From Candidatus Pacebacteria bacterium CG_4_10_14_3_um_filter_34_15 (GTDB lineage: Bacteria > Patescibacteriota > Microgenomatia > UBA1400 > PJMF01), in contig PFJN01000036.1 in assembly GCA_002783105.1 (NCBI GenBank), forward strand, positions 1 to 37,899: DNA of 37,899 nt, read 5' to 3'. The first letter of the stretch is position 1, and each line of letters begins with the position of its first letter. Positions 22,238 through 30,890 of this stretch are shown piece by piece. Both the position numbers and the translations under genes were made by a program. The notes beneath the pieces are model-generated. The model did not search any database and was not told the origin of the DNA. It saw nothing but the letters and a program-made list of their open reading frames with translations.

Positions 22238-23959
22238 ATGAAGTGGTCTCTGAAAAATAAAAAAATTCCAAAACATATTGATGAACTTAAAACAATTATT
22301 TTTGATAATAGAGTAAAAAAAGTTGATGAAAAGGAATTTTTTAATCCCACTCATCCATTAGAACTTTCATTAAAAGATGTCGGAATTGACGAAAAAAATT
22401 TAAAATTGGTAATTAAGAGAATTCTAAAAGCCAAAAAAAACCAGGAATACATTGTAATTTTTGGTGATTATGATGCTGATGGAGTTTGTGCGACCGCTAT
22501 TTTATGGCAAACCTTATATGAAATGGGTTGCAACGTTAAGCCATTTATACCTCATAGAAAAAATCATGGCTATGGAGTCTCAGTTAAGGCAATTGATGCT
22601 ATTTTAGCTGATAAAAAACCTGATTTAGTAATTACAGTTGATAACGGCATCGTAGCGCTTGAACCAATTGAATATCTTAAAAGTAAAAATGTAGATGTAA
22701 TAATTACAGACCATCATCAACCAGAAATGAAGGATGGGAAACCAATTTTTCCCAAAGCTGATTATATTTTGCATACATCCAAACTTTGTGGCGCAACCGT
22801 TTCATGGATGTTAGCTAGAGAAATTGAGGCAACCGATAATTCTAAGAAAAAATTAGCAACAGAGTCACTAGATTTATGTGGGTTGGCGACCATCGCTGAT
22901 CAAGTAAAATTACTTGGTGCAAATAGAAGTTTTGCGAAATTTGGCATTGAAGCAATGAGAAAGACCAAGAGAGTTGGACTAAAATTGCTTTTTGACAAAA
23001 CCATAAAAGATATTGCTGCAATTAACTCTGACACCGTTGGCTATGCAATCGCACCAAGAATAAATGCTATGGGTAGAATGGGCGATGGCATTGTTGCACT
23101 TCGATTCTTATGCACTAAAAGTAAATCACAAGCAGAAAAATTAGTCGATATTTTGATAGAAACAAACGACGAACGGAAAAGCCTTACATACGAACTTTTA
23201 AATCATGCAGAAAAACAAATTGAACTCATCAAAGAAGAAAACATTCTCATTGTTCATTCAGAGCTTTATCATGAAGGAATTCTTGGTTTAATCGCAGGAG
23301 CGATGTTAGAAAAACATAGCAAGCCATCAATTGCTATAAGTATGGGCAAGAAATTTGCCAAAGCTTCGGTGAGATCTGTACCAGGAGTAAACATAGTTGA
23401 ATTTTTACGCACTATTAGAGATGATCTCATTGAAGTTGGCGGACATCCTATGGCGGCTGGATTTGGTTTTGATCCAAACAAGCTTGAAAAAATTAAAACA
23501 AGACTTTTTGCTTTAGCAAAAAAAGAAATTTCTGTTGAGATGCTGGTTAAGGAAATAGAATCTGAGTGTATTTTACCACCTGAGTTGTTCAATGACATGA
23601 CAGCAGAGTTGGTAGAAAGTTTTGAGCCATTTGGACAAGGAAACAGAAGACCACTTTTTGAATTTAGAGATTTAGAAATCATCGAAATTGTTTCTATGGG
23701 AAATGAGGGCGGTCATTTGAGAATTTCATTAAGAAGTTTGGGCGATGGGGAATCTGGAAATGGAGATTCAAAAGGTGGCAGTTCAAATGCGCGCTTAAAA
23801 TCAATTAAAGCAATAGGTTGGCGAATGGGCTCTTTGGTAGACGAATATGAACCAGGGGACAAAGTTTCTGTGATTGGCAGTTTGGAGTTTAATGATTGGA
23901 ATGGCAGGAAATATTTACAGTTAATTTTAAAGGATATTAAAAAGCAGTCTAAAGCTTAA
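22238..23959 (+). CDS. recJ: Single-stranded-DNA exonuclease RecJ
   Basis: A 573-residue protein. The DHH phosphoesterase motifs appear in order: VIFGDYDADGVCATAIL (motif I), VITVDNG, ITDHHQP (the DHH motif), IADQVKLLG, and in the DHHA1 domain YHEGILGLIAG and GGHPMAAGFGF. An OB-like C-terminal part ends with WNGRKYLQLILKDIK. RecJ degrades single-stranded DNA 5' to 3' in recombination and repair. Length is normal (about 560-580). No ribosome binding site is seen; the -10 box lies 6 nt before the ATG, which predicts a leaderless mRNA. The aspS promoter overlaps its stop codon. Confidence 0.95.
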   Translation: MKWSLKNKKIPKHIDELKTIIFDNRVKKVDEKEFFNPTHPLELSLKDVGIDEKNLKLVIKRILKAKKNQEYIVIFGDYDADGVCATAILWQTLYEMGCNVKPFIPHRKNHGYGVSVKAIDAILADKKPDLVITVDNGIVALEPIEYLKSKNVDVIITDHHQPEMKDGKPIFPKADYILHTSKLCGATVSWMLAREIEATDNSKKKLATESLDLCGLATIADQVKLLGANRSFAKFGIEAMRKTKRVGLKLLFDKTIKDIAAINSDTVGYAIAPRINAMGRMGDGIVALRFLCTKSKSQAEKLVDILIETNDERKSLTYELLNHAEKQIELIKEENILIVHSELYHEGILGLIAGAMLEKHSKPSIAISMGKKFAKASVRSVPGVNIVEFLRTIRDDLIEVGGHPMAAGFGFDPNKLEKIKTRLFALAKKEISVEMLVKEIESECILPPELFNDMTAELVESFEPFGQGNRRPLFEFRDLEIIEIVSMGNEGGHLRISLRSLGDGESGNGDSKGGSSNARLKSIKAIGWRMGSLVDEYEPGDKVSVIGSLEFNDWNGRKYLQLILKDIKKQSKA

Positions 23960-23984
23960 CAGAAAACTCTCATTAAGGTACAAT
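23956..23984 (+). promoter_or_regulatory. Promoter of aspS
   Basis: TTAACA (23956-23961), 17 bp, TACAAT (23979-23984). The -35 overlaps the recJ stop codon. The -10 is embedded in a short palindrome GGTACAATGTACC (23977-23989). Confidence 0.65.
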
Positions 23985-24008
23985 GTACCTCATAAAAGAA
24001 AATAAATT

Positions 24009-25433
24009 ATGTCGAACAAAACTGAATTACCAAGAACTTTAGTGGGAGAAACCCCAGAGCTTGTAGGTAAAACTATTCTACTCAAAGGTTGGGTTGAAAC
24101 GAAAAGAGATCATGGAAAAATTATCTTTATTGATTTGAGGGATAGATCTGGAATTATTCAATGTGTTGGTTTCAAAATGATGGGCGAACTCACAACGGAG
24201 TCTGTTATTTCCATTATTGGAGAAGTTAAATCAAGACCTGAAAGAATGGTTAATAAAGATTTGCCAACGGGGATGGTTGAAATTGATGTAAAAGAGTATG
24301 AAATTTTAAATTTAGCAAAAGAATTACCAATTCAAGTCGAAGGAGATGCCTATGATGTTAAAGAGGAAGCTCGTTTGAAGTATCGATATTTGGATTTAAG
24401 AAGAAATAGGATGAGAAAAAATCTCAAGCTAAGATCAAAAATGATTCAAAGTTTTCGAGAGTATTTATTTGATCATAATTTTATTGAGGTCGAGACACCC
24501 CTTCTTTCATTAGCTACCAAAGAAGGTGCTCGTGATTTCATTGTTCCATCTAGGTTTAATCCAGGAAAATTTTATGCTTTACCTCAAAGTCCTCAACAAT
24601 ATAAACAATTATTGATGACAGCGGGCTTAGAAAATTATTTTCAAATTGCTAAATGTGTTAGAGATGAAGATCTTAGAGCCGATAGAGGTTTTGAGTTTAC
24701 TCAATTAGACATTGAGACCAGTTTTGCATCTCAGGATGAAGTGATGAGTATGGTTGAAGAAATGACAAAGTATGCAGTGAAGGCAGTTGGTGCCAAAATT
24801 AAAGACGAGAAGTTTCCAGTGTTTACATACGAGGAAGCTATCAAGAAATTTGGTTCAGACAAATTTGATTTGAGGACGCAAGAAGATAAAAAAACAGGAT
24901 TGTTAGCGTTTGCTTGGGTGGTTAGATTTCCTTTTTTCAAAAAAGTCGATAAAGAAGACTTAGCAGAAGTAGCTGATGGCAAAAGTGGCTGGACATTTAC
25001 GCACAATCCATTCAGTACACCCCTAGAAGAATATGTTGATCAACATTTAGAGGGTAAGGATTTGGATAAAATTATTGCCGCTCAGTATGATCTAGTTTGC
25101 AATGGTTACGAAGCCGGTGGTGGTTCCATAAGAGCTCATAAACCAGAGGTTTTGAAAGCAACTTTCAAAAATATGGGTTACTCAGAAGCAGAAATTCAAG
25201 CCAGTATAGGACACATGTTGGAAGCATTTGAAGTTGGAACTCCTCCGCACGGTGGTATTGCTATGGGTCTAGATCGTTTGGCAATGATCTTAGCAGGCGA
25301 AACTTCGATCAAAGAAGTAATTGCTTTTCCAATGACTTCATCGGGAAGAACAGCGGTTATGGACGCTCCTGCAGCAGTCGACAAAACTCAATTGGATGAA
25401 TTAGGCTTAAAAGTAGTTGAAAAGAAGAAATAG
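24009..25433 (+). CDS. aspS: Aspartyl-tRNA synthetase lacking the GAD domain
   Basis: At 474 residues it is about 110-120 shorter than typical bacterial AspRS. An N-terminal OB anticodon-binding domain (GWVETKRDHGKIIFIDLRDRSG) is followed by the class II core: the YRYLDLRRNRMRKNL hinge, ALPQSPQQYKQLLM, FQIAKCVRDEDLRADRGFEFTQLD (motif 2) and GIAMGLDRLAMIL (motif 3). The sequence is clearly bacterial-type, but between FGSDKFDLR (residue 289) and FAWVVRFP (residue 301) only about 11 residues remain where the GAD insertion normally sits. Both flanks are intact, so it looks like a clean domain loss, not a broken gene. It charges tRNA-Asp, and perhaps tRNA-Asn if it is non-discriminating. Confidence 0.95.
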   Translation: MSNKTELPRTLVGETPELVGKTILLKGWVETKRDHGKIIFIDLRDRSGIIQCVGFKMMGELTTESVISIIGEVKSRPERMVNKDLPTGMVEIDVKEYEILNLAKELPIQVEGDAYDVKEEARLKYRYLDLRRNRMRKNLKLRSKMIQSFREYLFDHNFIEVETPLLSLATKEGARDFIVPSRFNPGKFYALPQSPQQYKQLLMTAGLENYFQIAKCVRDEDLRADRGFEFTQLDIETSFASQDEVMSMVEEMTKYAVKAVGAKIKDEKFPVFTYEEAIKKFGSDKFDLRTQEDKKTGLLAFAWVVRFPFFKKVDKEDLAEVADGKSGWTFTHNPFSTPLEEYVDQHLEGKDLDKIIAAQYDLVCNGYEAGGGSIRAHKPEVLKATFKNMGYSEAEIQASIGHMLEAFEVGTPPHGGIAMGLDRLAMILAGETSIKEVIAFPMTSSGRTAVMDAPAAVDKTQLDELGLKVVEKKK

Positions 25434-25448
25434 TCTTCTATCTTGCTC

Positions 25449-26435
25449 ATGAAGAGAATTTTTAGTAATAATAAATACAAATTATTTGGAATCGTAATTT
25501 TAGTTATCGCGATTTTTCTTTATAAATCTGCAGATTTAATTATCATGGCTAAAAATTCAACTGAAAAAAAATATGATGTTTATACCAAGCAAGTTTCAGA
25601 AATTCCAGTCCTCAAATCAAAATTTAATTTGCAATCTGAAGATGCAACAAAATCCGCAATATTAGATTTCGATATTAATCACTTATCCTCAAAATCTGTT
25701 TACATAGAAGATGTCGATACAGCAACTCAACTTTTTGAAAAAAATGGCGAGAGAGTGCTTCTTCCAGCTTCAACTACAAAAATTATGACTGCTCTGGTTG
25801 CGAGGCAAGAATACAAACTTGACGATGCTCTTATAATCCCAGATATCACTAAAATTGATGGGTTTAGTGTAGGCTTGTTTAAAGGTGAAAAAATGAGAGT
25901 GGACCAATTATTAAAGGCGATGTTAATTCAGTCAAGCAATGATGCCGCTTATGCTCTAGCACTAAATCACCCGGGAGGATTAGATGGATTTGTAAAATTA
26001 ATGAATCAGAAAGCAACCGATTTTAATTTAAAAAGTACTTATTTTGAAAATCCAGCCGGTTTTGACAATGATTCTCAAAGAAGTTCAGCTCACGATTTAG
26101 CAATCATCAGCAAAGAGTTTATGAAGGATGATTTTTTAAGATTGGTTGTTGGAGCAAAAAAAGACGTTATTACAGACGAAAGTGGAATTTATAAGCATTA
26201 TTTATATAACACTCATGAGCTTTTGGGAATTGATCAATCTGTAGTAGGTATTAAAACAGGAACGACCGAGGGTGCTCACCAGGTACTCATTACCCAATTT
26301 AATAGAGAAGGTAGAAACATCTTAATTATTGTGATGGGAAGTGATGATAGATATGAAGAAACTTCTCAACTAATTGACTGGGTTTTTGATGAGTTTATTT
26401 GGTTAACTCCTGAACAAATTATCGAAAAAAGCTGA
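25449..26435 (+). CDS. dacA: D-alanyl-D-alanine carboxypeptidase (peptidase S11)
   Basis: From the ATG at 25449 the protein has 328 residues; a TTG two codons earlier is less likely. An N-terminal anchor (about residues 10-30) leads to the penicillin-binding motifs in order: ASTTKIM (SxxK), SSNDAA (SxN) and KTGTTEGA (KTG). It trims the terminal D-alanine of peptidoglycan stem peptides outside the membrane. The C-terminal beta domain of PBP5 is absent or very short. It heads the envelope cassette; no Shine-Dalgarno is evident, and a possible TTGAAA (25417) with TATCTT (25439) promoter ends 4 nt before the start. Confidence 0.93.
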   Translation: MKRIFSNNKYKLFGIVILVIAIFLYKSADLIIMAKNSTEKKYDVYTKQVSEIPVLKSKFNLQSEDATKSAILDFDINHLSSKSVYIEDVDTATQLFEKNGERVLLPASTTKIMTALVARQEYKLDDALIIPDITKIDGFSVGLFKGEKMRVDQLLKAMLIQSSNDAAYALALNHPGGLDGFVKLMNQKATDFNLKSTYFENPAGFDNDSQRSSAHDLAIISKEFMKDDFLRLVVGAKKDVITDESGIYKHYLYNTHELLGIDQSVVGIKTGTTEGAHQVLITQFNREGRNILIIVMGSDDRYEETSQLIDWVFDEFIWLTPEQIIEKS

Positions 26436-26441
26436 TATAGT
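26433..26441 (+). promoter_or_regulatory. Extended -10 promoter of ugd, leaderless type
   Basis: TGATATAGT is an extended -10 whose last base is 6 nt before the ATG at 26448. Its TGA is also the stop codon of the upstream carboxypeptidase gene. The intervening TAGGAT could also serve as a very close ribosome binding site. Confidence 0.45.
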
Positions 26442-26447
26442 TAGGAT

Positions 26448-27740
26448 ATGAAAATTACTATAATAGGTACTGGTTTTGTTGGAGTAGTTTCAGCTGCAGT
26501 TTACGCATCATTTGGAAATGAGGTGGTGGGCTTAGATATTGACCAAGAAAAAATAAATTCACTCAGAGATAGTAAGGTTCCTTTTTATGAGCCCGGGCTT
26601 GAAGAGCTTTTGGTGACGACTCAAAAAGAGGGAAAACTTACTTTTACCACTTCATATGAAGAAGCAATTACTAACTCAGACGTGATTTTTATTGTTGTAG
26701 GAACTCCTTCATTGGCTGATGGTAACGCTGATCTTAAGTATGTATTTGCGTCTGCTGAATCATTGGCTCCGTATTTGAAAGAAAATGCAATTGTAGTCGT
26801 TAAATCAACCGTCCCGCCTGGAACTTTAAATCAAGTTGAGGAGATCATTAATAAGACAGCAACAGTTAAATACTTTACCGCATCAGTGCCAGAATTTTTA
26901 AAAGAAGGAACGGCTGTTGATGACACCCTTAATCCCGATCGAATTGTGATTGGAGCAAGAGATGATTATTCATTCAAAATCCTAGAGGATTTGCATCAAC
27001 CTTTTAACACAACAATAATAAAAGTATCTCCAGAATCTGCTCAGATGGCTAAATATAGTGCCAATGCATACTTAGCAACGCGGATTACTTTTATTAATCA
27101 AATTGCTGATTTATGCGAAAAAAATGGCGCAAATATTAATGAAGTTGTGCAAGCAATTGGCATAGATAAAAGAATAGGCAAACATTATTGGTATCCTGGT
27201 TTTGGTTATGGAGGTTCATGTTTCCCAAAAGATGTTAAAGAATTAGCTCATTATTCAAGAAAAATTGGAGAAGATGGCAATTTATTTAATAAAATTGCTG
27301 AGATTAATGAAAATCGAATATCTAAATTATTAAATAATTATTCACAAAAAATTGGTGGCTTTGAGGGCAAAACCGTGGCTATATTAGGTTTGTCATTCAA
27401 ACCAAACACAGATGACATGAGAGAAGCGCCAAGTGTTAAGGTTATTCCTTACTTATCGAGTATGGGCGCGATTGTTAAAGGTTATGACCCGAAAGCTTTG
27501 GAAGTTGTTAAACATTTTATTCAAGATGATGAAAAAGTTACATATTATGACTCGATTGCTAAAGCAGTTTCAGGTGCAGACGTAATTATTTCATTGATTG
27601 AGTGGGATGAAATTGTTAACTTTGATTTTTCAAGTGTTAGAGATGAATTAAAAGAGCAGTGGTTTATTGATGCTAGAAATCAATTTAATCCAGAAAAAGT
27701 TGTTGGATTGGGATATAAATATCTTGGTGTAGGGAAATAA
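26448..27740 (+). CDS. ugd: UDP-glucose 6-dehydrogenase
   Basis: A 430-residue enzyme, normal length. The N-terminal NAD-binding fold has GTGFVGVVSAAVYA and the acidic GLDID. VPEFLKEGTAVDD and the central helix with YSANAYLATRITFINQIADLCE follow. The catalytic cysteine lies in GFGYGGSCFPKDV. The C-terminal domain starts at VAILGLSFKPNTDDMREAPS. It oxidises UDP-glucose to UDP-glucuronate for surface sugars. Related UDP-sugar dehydrogenases (for example for UDP-ManNAc) are less likely given the motif set, but substrate cannot be fixed by eye. Confidence 0.92.
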   Translation: MKITIIGTGFVGVVSAAVYASFGNEVVGLDIDQEKINSLRDSKVPFYEPGLEELLVTTQKEGKLTFTTSYEEAITNSDVIFIVVGTPSLADGNADLKYVFASAESLAPYLKENAIVVVKSTVPPGTLNQVEEIINKTATVKYFTASVPEFLKEGTAVDDTLNPDRIVIGARDDYSFKILEDLHQPFNTTIIKVSPESAQMAKYSANAYLATRITFINQIADLCEKNGANINEVVQAIGIDKRIGKHYWYPGFGYGGSCFPKDVKELAHYSRKIGEDGNLFNKIAEINENRISKLLNNYSQKIGGFEGKTVAILGLSFKPNTDDMREAPSVKVIPYLSSMGAIVKGYDPKALEVVKHFIQDDEKVTYYDSIAKAVSGADVIISLIEWDEIVNFDFSSVRDELKEQWFIDARNQFNPEKVVGLGYKYLGVGK

Positions 27741-27752
27741 ATAGGAATAAGT

Positions 27753-28724
27753 ATGGATCAGCCAAAAATTTTAATTACAGGCGGAACAGGATTTGCTGGA
27801 TCTCATCTGGTAGAAGCGCTCCTGGCACATGGGTACGAGGATATTCACGTCACTTCGTTTAGCGGTAGTTCTGAGTTTATGGAAAAGCTAATAAATAAAG
27901 ATAATATTCATCAACTTGATTTAACAAACAGACAAGATACAGAATCACTTATCAAAGAGTTGCAACCTACTCAGATTTATCATTTGGCCTCTTTTGCTTA
28001 CGTGGGAAAAAGTTTTGAGAAAGCAGAAGAATTATTAAACAATAACATTTCTTTACAATTAAATTTATTGAAAGCAGTCAAAGAATTTGCTCCAAATGCC
28101 AGATTATTAGTGATTGGTTCTGCTGAAGAATATGGCGTAAGTTTGAGTGATGACGAAATTCCTTGTGATGAAGACCACAAGTTTAGACCAATCAATCCGT
28201 ATGCGGTTTCAAAAATTACTCAAGATATGCTGGCTTATGTTTATTACATTTCATTCAATTTAGATATAGTCACTGTTAGACCATTTAATCATATTGGAGA
28301 GAGACAAACTTCTGATTTTGCAATTCCTGCTTTTACAAATCAAGTAGTAGCAATTGAGAGAGGTGAACAAGAGAAACTACTAGTCGGAGATCTTGATGCA
28401 ATTAGAGATTTTACAGATGTGAAAGATATGGTTGAGGCGTACATTGTTGTGATGAATAATGGCCAAAAAGGTGAGGTTTACAACATAGGCAGTGGAATTG
28501 GTGTTCGAATGTCTGATGTTGTTCAAAAATTGGTTTCACTTTCAACAAAAGAGATAATAATTGAAGAGGATAAATCTAGACTTAGACCACATGATATTCC
28601 AAAAATGATTGTAAATAATGATAAAATTAAATCGTTAGGATGGAGTCCAAAAATTTCTTTGGATGATTCTTTGGCTAGAATTATTGAATTTGCTCGCTCA
28701 TCAGGAAAAACTATTAAAGGATAA
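27753..28724 (+). CDS. rmd: GDP-6-deoxy-D-mannose reductase (SDR family)
   Basis: A 323-residue extended short-chain dehydrogenase. GGTGFAGSHLVEALL is the NAD(P)-binding glycine motif; GSAEEYG supplies the catalytic serine region and YAVSKITQD the Tyr-x3-Lys pair. RPFNHIGERQTSDFAIPAF and DLDAIRDFTDVKDMVEAYI match the Rmd subgroup, which reduces GDP-4-keto-6-deoxymannose to GDP-D-rhamnose. The preferred substrate would come from the Gmd encoded 6 nt downstream. A 6-deoxytalose-forming or other epimerase is an alternative. AGGAATA before the ATG serves as ribosome binding site. Confidence 0.8.
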   Translation: MDQPKILITGGTGFAGSHLVEALLAHGYEDIHVTSFSGSSEFMEKLINKDNIHQLDLTNRQDTESLIKELQPTQIYHLASFAYVGKSFEKAEELLNNNISLQLNLLKAVKEFAPNARLLVIGSAEEYGVSLSDDEIPCDEDHKFRPINPYAVSKITQDMLAYVYYISFNLDIVTVRPFNHIGERQTSDFAIPAFTNQVVAIERGEQEKLLVGDLDAIRDFTDVKDMVEAYIVVMNNGQKGEVYNIGSGIGVRMSDVVQKLVSLSTKEIIIEEDKSRLRPHDIPKMIVNNDKIKSLGWSPKISLDDSLARIIEFARSSGKTIKG

Positions 28725-28730
28725 ATTTTT

Positions 28731-29699
28731 ATGAAAAAAGCATTTATTACGGGAATAACTGGACAAGATGGATCTTATTTAGCTGAATTTCTTTTGGAAA
28801 AGGGCTATAAGGTTTATGGCTTAACTAGAAGAACTAGTACCCAAAATTTTGCTCGAATTCAAGGTGTAATCCATAATGAAAATCTAAAATTAATTTCTGG
28901 AGATTTAATTGACCAGCATTCTTTAACTTACGCTCTAAAAGATATCCAGCCAGACGAAGTTTATAACTTAGCAGCTCAATCATTTGTTAAAGCCAGTTGG
29001 GATCAGCCAGTTTTAACAGGTGAGTTTACAGCACTTGGAGTTATTAGAGTTCTAGAAGCAATGCGTTTAGCATGTCCAACCGCAAAGTTTTATCAAGCAA
29101 GTTCAAGTGAAATGTTTGGAAAAGTTCAAGAAGTACCACAAAAAGAAACCACACCTTTCTATCCAAGGTCTCCATATGGAGTAGCCAAGGTTTATGGTCA
29201 TTGGATCACGGTTAATTATCGAGAATCATTTGATATGTTTGCTACTTCTGGGATTCTTTTTAACCACGAATCACCAAGAAGAGGTTTGGAGTTTGTTACT
29301 CGAAAAATTGCCAATGCTGTTGCTAGAATTAAATTAGGTAAACAAGATTATGTTGAGTTAGGAAACTTAGATTCTAAGAGAGATTGGGGCTATGCTAAAG
29401 ATTATGTAGAGGCAATGTGGTTAATGCTTCAGCAAGATAAGCCTGATGACTATGTGATTGCAACAGGAGAAACTCACTCGGTTGAAGATTTTTTACAACT
29501 AAGTTGTAAATGTGCAGGAATTGAAAATTGGAAATCTATTTGGAAACATAATCCAGAGTTTGATCGTCCCGCAGAAGTTGATTTGCTAATTGGAGATTCT
29601 ACAAAAGCACGAGAAAAATTTGGTTGGAAGCCAACGGTAGATTTTGAAGGGTTGGTAAAATTAATGATGGACGCTGAGCTAGAATTAGAAAGTAAATAA
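28731..29699 (+). CDS. gmd: GDP-mannose 4,6-dehydratase
   Basis: A 322-residue enzyme of normal length for the shorter Gmd group. [21 protein letters not shown] is close to invariant in Gmd. [47 protein letters not shown] (Tyr-x3-Lys) and [17 protein letters not shown] all follow in the expected order. It converts GDP-D-mannose to GDP-4-keto-6-deoxy-D-mannose, the precursor of GDP-rhamnose or GDP-fucose. With the Rmd-like gene upstream, GDP-D-rhamnose is the likely product. The next gene begins directly after the stop. Confidence 0.95.
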   Translation: MKKAFITGITGQDGSYLAEFLLEKGYKVYGLTRRTSTQNFARIQGVIHNENLKLISGDLIDQHSLTYALKDIQPDEVYNLAAQSFVKASWDQPVLTGEFTALGVIRVLEAMRLACPTAKFYQASSSEMFGKVQEVPQKETTPFYPRSPYGVAKVYGHWITVNYRESFDMFATSGILFNHESPRRGLEFVTRKIANAVARIKLGKQDYVELGNLDSKRDWGYAKDYVEAMWLMLQQDKPDDYVIATGETHSVEDFLQLSCKCAGIENWKSIWKHNPEFDRPAEVDLLIGDSTKAREKFGWKPTVDFEGLVKLMMDAELELESK

Positions 29700-30884
29700 A
29701 TGCAAAAAGCTGTTGTTATAGTTCCAACTTTTAATGAAAGAGAGAATATACAAAAGTTAATTCCGTTGCTTTTAGAAGTTTTCAAACAAATTAAAAACTG
29801 GGAAATGAGTATTTTGGTTGTTGATGATACTTCTCCAGATAAAACCTATGAGGTAGTAGAAAAAATAACTAAAGAAAATAAAGCAGTTAAACTTCTGCTT
29901 AATGCTAAAAAAGAAGGATTGGGTGGAGCATATTTAAAAGGCATGGATTATGCTTTTGGAGAACTTGGGGCAAGTGTTATTTTTCAGTTTGATGCCGATC
30001 TTTCTCATGATCACCTCAAAATTCCTCAATTTATGCAAGAAATAGACGAAGGGGCAGATTTGGTTTTAGGTTCGAGATACGTAAAAGGCGGTGGTATTCC
30101 AGCAAATTGGGGTTTGCACCGAAAATTTTTAAGTGTTGTGGGAAATATTACGATTGCTACTGTTCTAACTAATTTCAACATCCATGATTGGACTACTGGA
30201 TTTAGAGCAGTTAGAAAAAAAGTTTTTGATAAAGTGCGCCCCTATGTTAGTGATGCTAGATTTATGGGTTATACCTATCAGATTGGTTTTCTCAATAGCG
30301 CTTTAAGACAGGGTTTTAAAGTAAAAGAAGTACCATTTATGTTTGTTGATAGAACTATCGGCAAATCGAAACTAGGAGTTGAATATATGAAAAATACTTT
30401 GCTGTATATATTTAAGTTGCGCCTAGATGATTTGCTTAAAAATAGAATTTTTAAATTTGCCTTTGTTGGAGGAGTTGGAACTTTGGTTCAATTGGTTTCA
30501 TTAGCAGTTCTTAGATTGTTATTACCTGACTTTCAGTTTATAGTTTTTACTAGTTTTTTAGTGGCAACATTAATGAGCATTGAGTTAGCTATTATTTCAA
30601 ACTTTACACTTAATAATTTATGGACCTTTGCTGATAGAAAATTAAAGACATCGCAAATACCTGGAAAGTTTATACAATTTAATTTTGCTTCAATGGGGTC
30701 AATTTTAATTCAGTTAGTTATCAATTCTTTGGGGGAAAATTTAATAGGTCTTAAAGATTTGTTTGTTTTGCCAATAATAAATTTCAATGTTGATACGGGA
30801 TTATTTTTTGCTATAACAGGAATATTAATTGGTTTATTTTGGAATTTCTTTGCTTATAACAAATTTATCTGGAAGAAAAAATAA
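29700..30884 (+). CDS. Polyprenyl-phosphate mannose synthase fused to GtrA domain
   Basis: A 394-residue fusion. Residues 1-235 are a GT2 glycosyltransferase: VIVPTFNERENI, LVVDDTSPDKT, the metal-binding FQFDADLSHD, GSRYVKGGG and the WTTGFRAVRK acceptor region match dolichol-phosphate mannose synthases. Residues 250-394 contain four membrane helices with FAFVGGVGTLVQL and NFTLNNLWTF, typical of GtrA-like domains that help flip or anchor lipid-linked sugars. It likely moves mannose from GDP-mannose to polyprenyl phosphate and presents it outside, feeding the GT-C enzymes downstream. The start directly follows the gmd stop. Confidence 0.88.
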   Translation: MQKAVVIVPTFNERENIQKLIPLLLEVFKQIKNWEMSILVVDDTSPDKTYEVVEKITKENKAVKLLLNAKKEGLGGAYLKGMDYAFGELGASVIFQFDADLSHDHLKIPQFMQEIDEGADLVLGSRYVKGGGIPANWGLHRKFLSVVGNITIATVLTNFNIHDWTTGFRAVRKKVFDKVRPYVSDARFMGYTYQIGFLNSALRQGFKVKEVPFMFVDRTIGKSKLGVEYMKNTLLYIFKLRLDDLLKNRIFKFAFVGGVGTLVQLVSLAVLRLLLPDFQFIVFTSFLVATLMSIELAIISNFTLNNLWTFADRKLKTSQIPGKFIQFNFASMGSILIQLVINSLGENLIGLKDLFVLPIINFNVDTGLFFAITGILIGLFWNFFAYNKFIWKKK

Positions 30885-30890
30885 CCAAAT

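Noticed and set aside
23977-23989. GGTACAATGTACC palindrome as an operator of aspS
   Set aside because: The arms are only 5 bp and coincide with the -10 box itself, so chance symmetry is a sufficient explanation; it is mentioned within the promoter entry.
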